A stretch of 64,000 nucleotides of DNA, from NCBI RefSeq assembly GCF_000308715.1, contig NZ_BAGH01000160.1, positions 1 through 64,000 of the forward strand. Direction: 5' to 3'. Position numbers and translations under genes: made by a program. The DNA comes from Nocardia tenerifensis NBRC 101015. GTDB lineage: Bacteria; Actinomycetota; Actinomycetes; Mycobacteriales; Mycobacteriaceae. Each line of letters opens with the position of its first letter. The first letter of the stretch is position 1. This document shows positions 25,366-33,268 of this stretch, piece by piece. The notes beneath the pieces are model-generated. The model ran no database searches, was not told the DNA's origin, and saw nothing but the letters and a program-made list of their open reading frames with translations.

Positions 25366-26334
25366 TCAGCGTGTGGAGTGTTGAAGCTCGAAGGCGTGTC
25401 GAAGAAACGCGAGGATCTCCGCCTGGGCGTCCTCGGCTTGTGGTTCCACGCCGGGGAGGGTGAGGAACGCGTGCCGCGCGTCCGGGTACTCGGTGAGTTG
25501 CACCGGCGTGCCGGCCGCGCGCAGTCGCTCGGCGTAGCGGCGGCCGTGATCGGCGACCGCGTCCTGCGTGGGTACCACCACCAGTGCGGGGGCGAGTCCG
25601 TTCAAATCGCTTGCATACAAAGGCGATAGCGCTTTGGCGTCGGTTCCAGACGGAGCGGCCAGGCGGTGGAAAAGCCGTAACTGGGGGAGCGTCAAGGTCG
25701 GGCTGGATGCGTGCTCGGCGATCGAGGGATAGTCGAACATCGTCTCCGTCACGTCGAGTACGGGGTTCACCAGCACCTGTGCTCTCAGGCTCGCGCCGGT
25801 TCTCTTGGCGCGAATGGCCGTCAACGCGGTGATCAGTGCGCCGCAGCTCTCACCGAAGACGGCGGTGCGCGTCGGATCGACATCCCATTCAAGCGGTTGG
25901 CGCACAACGTGTTCCAGTACGTCCCACCCGTCGTCGGCGGCGCGGTCGAGCGGGCTGCCGGGTGCGAGAAGGCGGTGCTCGACGGAGACGACGACGGCGG
26001 GCAACCGCGCGGCGAGATGGCTGTTGGTCCAATCACACTGCGCGGCTGTGCCGACGAAACCTCCACCGTGCACATGGATTACGAGCGGCAGGGCAGAGGA
26101 TCCGCCGAATTCCGGTGCGGCCGGTCGATAGACGCGGACCGGCAACTCGCGACCGGGCAGCGCGATCTGTTGCCAGCGGATCATCGCGCCGGGATCCGGC
26201 TCACCGAGTATCTCCCACGCCGCGCTGGACGCTCGCCAGCGGTTCTCCGCATCGCGGTAGGTCAGCAGTTCCTCGGTTGTGATCATCGTGAAGTCGGGCG
26301 TCAATGGCCTTGCCGCAGTGCCGGTCTCGTTCAT
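25366..26334 (-). CDS. alpha/beta hydrolase, hormone-sensitive-lipase type
   Basis: This 322-residue esterase has the oxyanion motif HGGG (89-92), the nucleophile elbow GESCG with Ser163 (Cys replaces the more common Ala after Ser), an Asp in VVPTQDAVADHG and a His in YPDARHAFLTLPG. AAGGAG precedes ATG 26334. It is divergent from a TetR gene, with a perfect dyad between them, so it is probably induced by a ligand of that regulator. It would hydrolyse a short-chain or hydrophobic ester. Confidence 0.92.
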   Translation of the reverse strand: MNETGTAARPLTPDFTMITTEELLTYRDAENRWRASSAAWEILGEPDPGAMIRWQQIALPGRELPVRVYRPAAPEFGGSSALPLVIHVHGGGFVGTAAQCDWTNSHLAARLPAVVVSVEHRLLAPGSPLDRAADDGWDVLEHVVRQPLEWDVDPTRTAVFGESCGALITALTAIRAKRTGASLRAQVLVNPVLDVTETMFDYPSIAEHASSPTLTLPQLRLFHRLAAPSGTDAKALSPLYASDLNGLAPALVVVPTQDAVADHGRRYAERLRAAGTPVQLTEYPDARHAFLTLPGVEPQAEDAQAEILAFLRHAFELQHSTR

Positions 26335-26379
26335 CGCTCCTTCTTCCTCTCCGGCGAAGCGCCGGTATGCAAACCATTA

Positions 26380-26396
26380 TGCACGCGGTGCGTGCA
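26380..26396. promoter_or_regulatory. perfect inverted repeat between hydrolase and TetR genes
   Basis: TGCACGC (26380-26386) and GCGTGCA (26390-26396) are separated by GGT. Extra half-sites ATGCA and TGCAT flank it. This is the likely operator of the divergent TetR gene. Confidence 0.6.
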
Positions 26397-26441
26397 ACAG
26401 CAAGTGCATAGACTAAGCTCGGACCGGAGGAAAGGAGCGAT

Positions 26442-27095
26442 ATGACCGGCCGCAGGCGATGGACGACCGAGGAGATCCTGGATACGGCGGCGGAATTGCT
26501 GCGCACGAGCGACGCCGAGTCGTTCAGTGTGCGTAAGCTCGCCGCCGCGCTGGGGACCGACTCCTCCAGCCTCTACCGGCATTTCCGCAACAAGACCGAG
26601 TTGCTGCGCGCGGTGGTCGACCGAATCCTGTTGACCGCCATGGATGATTACCGCCCCGAGGGCGACTGGAAGCAGCGCATCACCGCGCTGGCTCTGCGCC
26701 TGCGCGAAGCCTTCGGCGAGCAACCGCAACTCGCGGTGGTGTGGGGACGTTACGCGTCCAGCGGTACCGGATCACGTGTGCTCATGGAGGAGTTGCTGGG
26801 GGCGTTGCGTGCGTCCGGGCTGCCCGATGCGGAGATCCCGGCGCGTTATCACCGCATCGTGATCCTGCTTGCCGCACTGATCGCCTCCGAGGCCGGCATC
26901 GCCACCGTGCCGCCCGACGAATTCGACCAGGGCGTGGAACTTTTCCGAGTAGCGGTACTCGGTGCCGACCCGGAACGTTTTCCCGCTCTTGCTCATTTCG
27001 CCCGCGACCTCAGCCCGCTGGGCGCGGATCGTCGCGCCGCGTTCGAGGAGATTCTCGCCGCCCATCTAGACCATCTCGAAACCCGGATTCCGTAA
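26442..27095 (+). CDS. TetR-family regulator
   Basis: This 217-residue regulator has the helix-turn-helix VRKLAAALGTDSSSLYRHFR (about 29-48) and a long C-terminal ligand domain. AAAGGAG stands before ATG 26442. It is divergent from the esterase gene with a dyad operator between them. Its stop is only 3 nt from that of the convergent TetR gene at 27099. Confidence 0.88.
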   Translation: MTGRRRWTTEEILDTAAELLRTSDAESFSVRKLAAALGTDSSSLYRHFRNKTELLRAVVDRILLTAMDDYRPEGDWKQRITALALRLREAFGEQPQLAVVWGRYASSGTGSRVLMEELLGALRASGLPDAEIPARYHRIVILLAALIASEAGIATVPPDEFDQGVELFRVAVLGADPERFPALAHFARDLSPLGADRRAAFEEILAAHLDHLETRIP

Positions 27096-27098
27096 TCT

Positions 27099-27746
27099 TC
27101 AAGCGCCCCCGATGTTTCGCGCCTCGGCTCGGTCCCGAATGCCGCGGAGCACTGTGTCGAGCAACCGATCGAACTCCGCCTCGGACCCGAAATCGCCCAT
27201 CCGGGAAGCGAGGTCGGCCATCGTCGGATAGTGCGCGGCATCGATCGCGGGGACGTCGCCGGCCCGGCCGGGGCCTCCGCTGAGCACCGCGAGGAGATAC
27301 CCGTTGAGGAAGCCGAAGAGCAGCAGTGGTGTGTCCGCGACCAGCTGATCGGGGAGCCCGGCCGCGTGCATCGCGGCGACCAGCCGCTCCAGGGCGGTCA
27401 GGGCGGCGGGAGAGGTTTGCGGTCGCGTGGCCAAGAGCGGGACGATATGAGGATGCCGGTAGGCGGCCGTTCGATAGCTCCGCGCTGTCGAGCGAGCTAC
27501 GCCCTCCCAGTCGTCGGCCTCGTCGTCGGGGGATATCTCGGCCAGTACGGTCTCGGAGGCCGCGTCCAGCAGGGCGGCCTTGCCCTTGATGTGGTTGTAG
27601 ATCGACATCGGGTCGACGCCTAGTTCCTCGGCGAGAGGCCGAACTCCGAAGCGTTCCAAGCCGTTTCGATCGATGAGCGCGACCGCGGCGGCCGCGATGA
27701 GTTCGCGGTTCAGCCCGGCCGCAGTGCCTTGGGCGCGTCTAGCCAC
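27099..27746 (-). CDS. TetR-family regulator (TetR_C type)
   Basis: This 215-residue protein has the classical TetR helix-turn-helix RPLAEELGVDPMSIYNHIKG (about 37-56) and a C-terminal domain like that of tetracycline-repressor-type TetR_C proteins. The start is GTG 27746. Two dyads with the core CCTAC-N3-GTAGG lie in the divergent promoter gap before a membrane protein and a ProC-like gene, its likely targets. Confidence 0.88.
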   Translation of the reverse strand: MARRAQGTAAGLNRELIAAAAVALIDRNGLERFGVRPLAEELGVDPMSIYNHIKGKAALLDAASETVLAEISPDDEADDWEGVARSTARSYRTAAYRHPHIVPLLATRPQTSPAALTALERLVAAMHAAGLPDQLVADTPLLLFGFLNGYLLAVLSGGPGRAGDVPAIDAAHYPTMADLASRMGDFGSEAEFDRLLDTVLRGIRDRAEARNIGGA

Positions 27747-27769
27747 CGTCGCTCCCTTCTCTTGTCAAA

Positions 27770-27782
27770 CCTACGCCGTAGG
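27770..27782. promoter_or_regulatory. TetR operator dyad 1
   Basis: CCTAC-GCC-GTAGG lies in the divergent gap between the TetR gene at 27099-27746 and the membrane protein gene; it shares its arms with the site at 27798. Confidence 0.6.
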
Positions 27783-27797
27783 ATATACGGTCAAGGA

Positions 27798-27814
27798 AAC
27801 CTACAACGTAGGTT
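27798..27814. promoter_or_regulatory. TetR operator dyad 2
   Basis: AACCTAC (27798-27804) and GTAGGTT (27808-27814) form a perfect dyad across AAC, 22 nt before the membrane protein start. Confidence 0.65.
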
Positions 27815-27835
27815 AGATCTTTCGAGGAGGACAGC

Positions 27836-28270
27836 ATGGATCGGCGAATACCCTCCAGGTACGGGCTTTTCACTGCGATATATACGGGCTTCGGGCTCAC
27901 CGTCATCGCGGCGATCGTTCCCTACCTCGACCGTGCCGGGCTGGCCGACCACATTCGCGCCGGCTATCCCACCTATGAGCAAGCGCGAATCGACTCGGCT
28001 GTCACCACCTACCTGGTCACTTTGTCCATCATTGGATCGCTCGGCGTATGCGCGTGGCTTTGGACGGCGTGGGCGGTCAAGAACGGCACCCGGTGGGTTG
28101 GCCTGACCGCAATCGTAATGTTGGTGCTCGGCACCGGAGTAGCGCTGTCCGCGCTGCTGACCAAGGACACCTCCGGTGATACCGGGCTTCCGCCCCTGCT
28201 CGGCTGGGTCGGGCTACTTCCTTGCCTGGCAGGGCTTTTCGTGACCACGATGCTATGGAGAAGGTCATGA
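27836..28270 (+). CDS. small integral membrane protein, four predicted helices
   Basis: This 144-residue protein has four hydrophobic segments (about 11-30, 58-80, 86-107 and 120-140) and a polar loop between the first two. I recognise no family with confidence. GAGGAGG stands just before ATG 27836. It is 22 nt upstream of the ProC-like gene, so the two form a unit under the TetR operators at 27770-27814. Confidence 0.82.
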   Translation: MDRRIPSRYGLFTAIYTGFGLTVIAAIVPYLDRAGLADHIRAGYPTYEQARIDSAVTTYLVTLSIIGSLGVCAWLWTAWAVKNGTRWVGLTAIVMLVLGTGVALSALLTKDTSGDTGLPPLLGWVGLLPCLAGLFVTTMLWRRS

Positions 28271-28292
28271 CCGCGTCCATCTGGGAGAAGAC

Positions 28293-29060
28293 ATGCTGAA
28301 GCGAATCGGGATCATCGGAGTCGGTGAGATCGCGCGAGCGATGGTGAAGGGTCTGTGCGAGGGTTCTGCGGAGGCGCCGGAGATCTACCTATCTCCCCGC
28401 GGCGCACGTACGGCCGCTGAGCTTTCCGAGCGGTATGACAGCGTGCGGGTGTGCTCTGACAACCAAGAAGTGGTGGACAGGGCCGATTTGGTGATCGTCG
28501 CTGTACGCCGGGAAGACCGGCACGAGGCGTTGGACGCAATCGCGTTGGGGGACAGCCAGATCGTGGTCAACGTGATGGCCGGCGTCGGCAATGATGAGTT
28601 GCGCCGGATGCTCGGCACCGACGCGTCGTTGGTTCGGGCGATCCCTTTGCCCGCCATTCACGAACGTCGATCCATCACGGTCGTGTGTCCCGGGCATCCC
28701 GTGGTGAATGCCCTGTTCGAGCAGACGGGTGGTGTGCTGCCGGTCGCGGACGAGGCGGCGTTCAACGTATTCTCCGCACTGACAGGTACTTTGACGGCGC
28801 ATTACTGGTATCTCGCCACGATCACCTCGTGGGCCGTCGAGCAAGGGATCGCCGCCGAGGACGCGGATCATTATGTCCGGGGGCTCTTTCAAGCACTAGG
28901 CCGTGCCTTGGCCGACGAATCCCGTACCTTGGCGCAGCTCGCCGCCGACCACGAAACTCCCGGCGGCAGCAATGAGCGTATTCGTACGACATGGTTCGAC
29001 GCTGCCAACTCCGCGGCGCTCACCAAGGCGCTGGATGGCCTTCTTGCTCAGCTGAATTAG
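28293..29060 (+). CDS. pyrroline-5-carboxylate reductase-like protein (ProC family)
   Basis: This 255-residue protein has the ProC Rossmann start RIGIIGVGEIARAMVKGL (4-21), then DLVIVAVRREDRHEALDAI, LVRAIPLPAIHERRSITVV and a dimerisation domain. True ProC proteins have a glycine-rich GPAY-type C-terminal motif that is not evident here. A specialised imine reductase role is therefore possible, and a housekeeping proC may exist elsewhere. GGGAGAAG precedes ATG 28293. A 10-codon reading frame from 28267 overlaps this start and could couple it to the upstream gene. Confidence 0.82.
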   Translation: MLKRIGIIGVGEIARAMVKGLCEGSAEAPEIYLSPRGARTAAELSERYDSVRVCSDNQEVVDRADLVIVAVRREDRHEALDAIALGDSQIVVNVMAGVGNDELRRMLGTDASLVRAIPLPAIHERRSITVVCPGHPVVNALFEQTGGVLPVADEAAFNVFSALTGTLTAHYWYLATITSWAVEQGIAAEDADHYVRGLFQALGRALADESRTLAQLAADHETPGGSNERIRTTWFDAANSAALTKALDGLLAQLN

Positions 29061-29116
29061 AGCTAGTGAAAGTCGACGGACGCGCGGAGTCGGATGTGTG
29101 TGGGTGTGGCAGCCCT

Positions 29117-29929
29117 TCAGCCGCTGAAGTTCTCGCTGCCGATCTGGGCGGCGATGATTTCCACAAGGGCGGCATGGGTTTCCGCGTCCGCCGCGGCCAC
29201 CACACCGTACGGTGGAGCGTCCATCGGCTGGCCGAGCAAGCCGGTGACGACGCATCCCGCGGCTCGGCACAACGCGATCCCGCTCGTGAAATGCACGCTG
29301 TCACGCAGATCCCCGTCGGAAACGTACGCGGCACGCCGGCCGGCGGCGACCCAGCCGACAGCCAACGTGGTCGACAGGACGCGCGCACCGAAGTCGGCGT
29401 GGAACGCCGGATCTCCGAGTAGCCGCGCCGGCTCGAACCCGCCGCTGCCGGGAACCCAATAGTCGAGATTGACCTCTACCAGCCGACTCTCGACCGTAGG
29501 CGTCAATCGTGAGTCCAGGCCGTCCCGGCGCAACCAGGCGCCGTCGCCCTCGGTCCAGAACACCTCCTCCGCGAACGGGTCCGCGACGACCGCAGCCGTG
29601 ATCGTCGAACCGACCCGCGCAGCGATGTTGACGGCCACATGCGGTGTGCCAGTGGCGAAGTTGCGCGTCCCGCACAGCGGATCGATCAACCACACCCGCG
29701 CCGCGGCCGCCTCGCCCGTGCCCCCGGATTCCTCGGCAATGAACCGATCCTCGGGACGAGCCGCAGCGAGAATCGCCAGGATGGCCCGCTCGGCAGCAAC
29801 ATCCGCATCGGTAGCGAAATCATTGCGCCCCTTGGCATAACGGGTCATCGGCGCACGAAAGCGCGACCGAATAACCCCACCGGCGGCTTGTGCCGCCACA
29901 ATCGCCAACTCTCCATCGGTATCACCCAC
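29117..29929 (-). CDS. inositol monophosphatase-family protein with altered metal motif
   Basis: This 270-residue protein has the family layout NDFATDADVAAERAI, EESGG (66-70), the motif region LIDPLCGTRNF (81-91), and a late Asp segment (SDGDLRDSVHF). The canonical DPxDGT motif reads DPLCGT, so the second metal-ligand Asp is Cys86. Asp83 and Glu66/67 remain. I have seen the DPLCGT form in other actinobacterial proteins, so it is probably a subfamily with a different metal set or function. The start is GTG 29929. Confidence 0.85.
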   Translation of the reverse strand: MGDTDGELAIVAAQAAGGVIRSRFRAPMTRYAKGRNDFATDADVAAERAILAILAAARPEDRFIAEESGGTGEAAAARVWLIDPLCGTRNFATGTPHVAVNIAARVGSTITAAVVADPFAEEVFWTEGDGAWLRRDGLDSRLTPTVESRLVEVNLDYWVPGSGGFEPARLLGDPAFHADFGARVLSTTLAVGWVAAGRRAAYVSDGDLRDSVHFTSGIALCRAAGCVVTGLLGQPMDAPPYGVVAAADAETHAALVEIIAAQIGSENFSG

Positions 29930-30186
29930 CCCGGCACCCTACTGGCTCCGTCTCCTTGACGGCAGTGGTGGACGGCCAGTGCGACAGCACATCCCAGCTT
30001 GTAGTGGCGCGGTCAGCGGCAGAAGCCGACGCTCGAAGAGCACCCCCGCAGCCGACCACAACCCATCGATTCGATCGCCCATTCCGTTTGACTCGTCGAT
30101 AGGTGCGTCGGCGAAATCGGCTGCTGTGAGGATGCGATCCGTGTCTGACGGTTACATGTACCGGATGAGCACCGTGACCATGCATG

Positions 30187-30723
30187 TCACGGAATACCCT
30201 GATGCTCAGTCCATTTCGCCAAGGCGGCGGGGTGATAGCGCTCGGGGTGTGCGGTCGGGTCGTACTGATCGAGCGGAACACAACTACCGTGCCCGAAGAT
30301 GGGTAGATCGATGGCCTCAGGGTCGAAAACGGTGTTCGGCGGGCATCTACAGACCATCTGGGTGATGTGGTCGAGGACCAGGTAGCCGGCGGGGTTGTCA
30401 GGATCGGGCACCGTGGAGGTGCTCGGCCCTTGCCCGACTGCCGCTGCGAGTCGATCGATGGCTTCTGGATATCCGCCGACCCATCGGCGTGCAAGCTCGA
30501 TTGATTGAGACTGATCCACCAGGAAGGCGCGCACCCGAGCGCGTTCGGCGGCGTAGCGCGCCAGCTCGATCGGGTCTCGAGTGTGACGCGCCGCATCGTC
30601 GATCGCGCAGTGGATTAGCTGCGCGCACAGCCGGGCTAGTTGGTGGAGGTGATCGAGCTCGGTGTCGGACAGCTCGGTGGCCGGTTCCAAGAGGGATCGA
30701 ATCCCCGGACCGTAGGAGGTCAT
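30187..30723 (-). CDS. hypothetical protein
   Basis: This 178-residue soluble protein starts MTSYGPGIRSLLEPATELSD. It has a helical N-terminal half rich in Arg, Ala and His and a C-terminal half with CRCPPNTVFDPEAIDLPIFG. No family is recognised. It is divergent from a Cys-rich hypothetical gene across a 124-nt gap. Confidence 0.65.
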   Translation of the reverse strand: MTSYGPGIRSLLEPATELSDTELDHLHQLARLCAQLIHCAIDDAARHTRDPIELARYAAERARVRAFLVDQSQSIELARRWVGGYPEAIDRLAAAVGQGPSTSTVPDPDNPAGYLVLDHITQMVCRCPPNTVFDPEAIDLPIFGHGSCVPLDQYDPTAHPERYHPAALAKWTEHQGIP

Positions 30724-30847
30724 CTACCGATTCTTGTTTCGGATATGCTGAACCGCAACTACTTCCGTCACGGTGGCGGTCGCACGATGGCAACACAGCC
30801 TGGACAGTTTCACGGTCTGCGGTACCGGACCGGGCGGAAGGAATTCT

Positions 30848-31261
30848 ATGGATCCGATGCCACTAACCCGTGATGTGGTCGAATTCTGCTGCGACACATG
30901 CGGGGTTGTAGCCGGACGTATCACTCTGACGACCGAGACAGCAAGCAACGGTCGCATTTGGCACAACATCAAGACCTTTTTCGACTGCTCAGGTGGCTAT
31001 GGGTTGAACGCATCGGTGAATGCGCCGGTCTTCGCGGAACTTCAGCCGCTGCTCGCCGATCCCCCAGCGGCGACCCCTCGGCGGATCTGCAAAGTTAACG
31101 AAAACTACGTGCCGTTCTATTGCGCTGAGTGCGATCTTGTCTATTGCATCGATGAATGGGACGACATCAGAGCTGTGATCGACCACACCGACCCGTACGG
31201 TTCGTTTGAGGGTGAGAGTGCTCGGTGTCCACACGGACATTGCCGGATGATCTCCAGTTGA
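30848..31261 (+). CDS. hypothetical cysteine-rich (zinc-ribbon-like) protein
   Basis: This 137-residue protein from ATG 30848 contains CCDTCG near the start and CAECDLVYC plus a late CPHGHC, a spacing suited to one or two zinc sites. AAGGAA precedes the start. A longer in-frame start at 30773 adds a shadow-like stretch. No specific family is recognised. Two CxxC-type knuckles suggest nucleic-acid or protein binding, which is only inferred. Confidence 0.68.
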   Translation: MDPMPLTRDVVEFCCDTCGVVAGRITLTTETASNGRIWHNIKTFFDCSGGYGLNASVNAPVFAELQPLLADPPAATPRRICKVNENYVPFYCAECDLVYCIDEWDDIRAVIDHTDPYGSFEGESARCPHGHCRMISS

Positions 31262-31426
31262 TACCGGTGGTCGCCGACCATCTCCTCGACCCTGGCCTCT
31301 GCCGGATGGGGTTCGGGCCGACACCACACCGGCTCGACGACTTCGCTGATCCAGCCGACAGGGCGGTCGACGCGATTTTCGTGCGTGTTGCCAAGGCGTT
31401 GTCGATGCCGTTGATCAAGGTCTCGA

Positions 31427-32101
31427 TCAACGCGCCTTCGAGATCGAATGCTGAGTACGATGTCGGTCGCGCCCGTAGCGACACAGGATGGTCAATTTCC
31501 GTGTCGCCGCATCGTGCGGTACAGCAACCAGAGCGCCAGTGCGATCGGTGTGAGCATCGCCGCGGACAGGATTCCGGCGAATATTCCGTAGCCGTGTGGG
31601 TCGAAGGTGAGTCCGGTGATGCTGAGGATCACCTCGCCGAGGAGCAGCGCGATCAGGGCGGTGGTGCAGGCGAATGTGGCGAGCACGAGGCGCTGAAGTG
31701 TGGTCCGCAGGGCGCTTTTCGGAGTGTTCATATTCGGCTTCGCCGTTACATGGGGTCGGGAGTGGCAGCTGTTGCTGAACAACAAGGGGCCCAGTGTAAT
31801 TCGGTGCCGACCCTACGGTGGTTCGCAGCAGGTCCATGCGCTCCAACCGTACTCCGGGCTGCGGCGCGGTCCACGCCTGTTCGGCGCTTTCCTTGGTACC
31901 GACATCGAAGAGCAACCGCAGTCCGATCACACTCTCGCAGGGGGTGCCGGTCCACAGTTTGAGGACGCCGTCATCGACGCGAAACCCGGCCGCCGGCGGC
32001 AACGACGGTGCGAACTGAGCCTTGGTGTCGCACGCCGCGCCCACCGCCGCCATTATGAAAACAGCGCAGGCGACGTGCGGCCAGCTCCTAATAGCCGCCA
32101 T
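31427..32101 (-). pseudogene. lipoprotein gene, probably frameshifted near its 3' end
   Basis: From ATG 32101 the product has a lipoprotein signal ending AAVGAAC (Cys24), then FRVDDGVLKLWTGTPCESVI and LRLLFDVGTKESAEQAWTAP, a pattern I associate with Nocardia lipoproteins next to secreted proteins. After about residue 115 the frame turns Arg/His-rich and overlaps the well-formed membrane protein gene. A one-base shift near 31760-31850 would instead end it at TAA 31746-31748. The ATG overlaps the end of the HEERH gene by 14 nt. It may be decayed or carry a sequencing indel. Confidence 0.55.
31492..31731 (-). CDS. small two-helix membrane protein
   Basis: This 79-residue protein has two strong hydrophobic segments (LVLATFACTTALIALLLGEV, and IFAGILSAAMLTPIALALWL) and a basic C-terminus RTMRRHGN. 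It lies downstream of the lipoprotein gene in the same direction and wholly inside that gene's extended frame, which argues that the extended frame is not real here. The function is unknown. It is probably part of the module with the HEERH protein. Confidence 0.65.
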   Translation of the reverse strand: MNTPKSALRTTLQRLVLATFACTTALIALLLGEVILSITGLTFDPHGYGIFAGILSAAMLTPIALALWLLYRTMRRHGN

Positions 32102-32834
32102 CGGAGAGTCCCGCCTCTTCCTCGGTCTGGTTGCCGCCGGTGACCTGCTCCCATAGGTAAGAGGCGATGAAGTGGGTGTGGCCTTCGCGCGCCCACTGCT
32201 GGGAGTGACGCTCCTCGTGATGCAACAGCCGATCCAGATCGAGATTACCGGGGTACGGGCCCGCGTCGGCGTCGTACCATGCGCGACCCGACGACGCCAC
32301 CTGTCGAATCTGCTGTGCGGCGTCTTTGGGGTCATCGATGTTCACCATGAACGTGTCACCCCAGGTCGTCCCGGCGTGGTGGCTGAACTGGTCCTGGATG
32401 AGGTTTCCACCCAAGCCCATCATCATGCCGTTCGGGGTGGTCGCCAACCGCCCACCGTTGCCGTGCACGAATCGCACGTCCTCGTTGTAGCTCCAGGAGT
32501 TCTTCTGTTGCCGGTCGGTGATTCGCCGCAGTTCTTCGGAACTGTACGGAGTCGGTGTGAAGTCGGTCGACTGGCCTTTGGCGCCGTAATCGGTGCCCGC
32601 GTTGAGGATATAGGTCATCCGCACCGCTTTGGCGGTGTCGCCTCCGCTGATATTGGTGGGCAGCAAGAAGAAGGACTTGAAGATGCCGTCGCCATCCTCG
32701 TCCTCGCGAATCTCTTCCAGTTTCTCGAGAATCTTGAAATCTGCCGGCGTGATGTGGTGTTCGGCCGTGATCTTCTTGATCGTGTCGATCGATACGCCCC
32801 TGCGCAAGGCGTTTTCGAGCCACTGCCTGCTCAC
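32088..32834 (-). CDS. HEERH-motif protein, possible type VII secretion-linked metallopeptidase-like domain
   Basis: This 248-residue protein holds GNLDLDRLLHHEERHSQQWA, in which HEERH matches the HExxH zinc-protease signature followed by Gln-Gln. Upstream are VRMTYILNAGTDYG and FVHGNGGRLATTPNGMMMGL. I associate this C-terminal block with larger secreted, polymorphic-toxin-like actinobacterial proteins. The present N-terminus lacks a WXG100 or signal domain, so it may be a truncated form. The start is GTG 32834. Catalysis is not proven. Confidence 0.68.
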   Translation of the reverse strand: MSRQWLENALRRGVSIDTIKKITAEHHITPADFKILEKLEEIREDEDGDGIFKSFFLLPTNISGGDTAKAVRMTYILNAGTDYGAKGQSTDFTPTPYSSEELRRITDRQQKNSWSYNEDVRFVHGNGGRLATTPNGMMMGLGGNLIQDQFSHHAGTTWGDTFMVNIDDPKDAAQQIRQVASSGRAWYDADAGPYPGNLDLDRLLHHEERHSQQWAREGHTHFIASYLWEQVTGGNQTEEEAGLSDGGY

Positions 32835-33012
32835 AGTGCGTGACCGCCTTATACTGGTTGTCTCAATGATGCTGTGCTACAGGCGGTTTCGTGAGGGTCA
32901 GTGATGGGGTATGGCCATCGCTACAAGGTCGAGACCGCCGGTATCGAACAATCAGCGGCCCGGCACCGGGCCTGAGCAGCAAGACTGAAACCGGCTCAGG
33001 TTCAGAAGGTTT

Positions 33013-33043
33013 GATGCCTGAGACGGTTCGGATGCCTGAGACG
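33013..33043. repeat. 13-bp direct repeat
   Basis: GATGCCTGAGACG occurs twice with 18-bp spacing between starts. Its core CCTGAG also occurs at 32971. Confidence 0.5.
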
Positions 33044-33141
33044 CTATAGGGCTGCTGCGAGCGGCGGGTTATGCGGTCTGAATGAGGTGTTCGGCCGCCG
33101 CCCTGGGCGTCGGGAGGCGGGGGTTCGCCCCACGCCGAGCA

Positions 33142-33162
33142 GCGGGTTATGGCAGAACCCGC
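33142..33162 (-). terminator. 7-bp hairpin downstream of LLM gene
   Basis: GCGGGTT (33142-33148) pairs with AACCCGC (33156-33162) across a 7-nt loop, about 107 nt past the end of the minus-strand LLM gene. It is modest evidence. Confidence 0.35.
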
Positions 33163-33268
33163 CGACGACCTTGGCGCGGAGCTAGCTTAGACAGGTTGTT
33201 CAATGTGCGCGTGGTTGCGGTCGTCGGCGGGTTTGGGTAGTGATCGAATTCTGCTGGGGCGCAGGCCG

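Larger units (their letters stand above)
32835..33268. other. intergenic region with short repeats
   Basis: These 434 bases hold no convincing gene. GATGCCTGAGACG is repeated at 33013-33025 and 33031-33043, and CCTGAGC (32971-32977) faces GCTCAGG (32994-33000). A 23-codon frame at 32904-32975 resembles the very start of an ESX-type protein but is too short to call. Confidence 0.45.

Noticed and set aside
32904..32975. 23-codon frame starting MGYGHRYKVETAGIEQ, like an ESX protein start
   Set aside because: It is too short, lacks the WXG motif, and ends early; it could be a remnant but cannot be supported.
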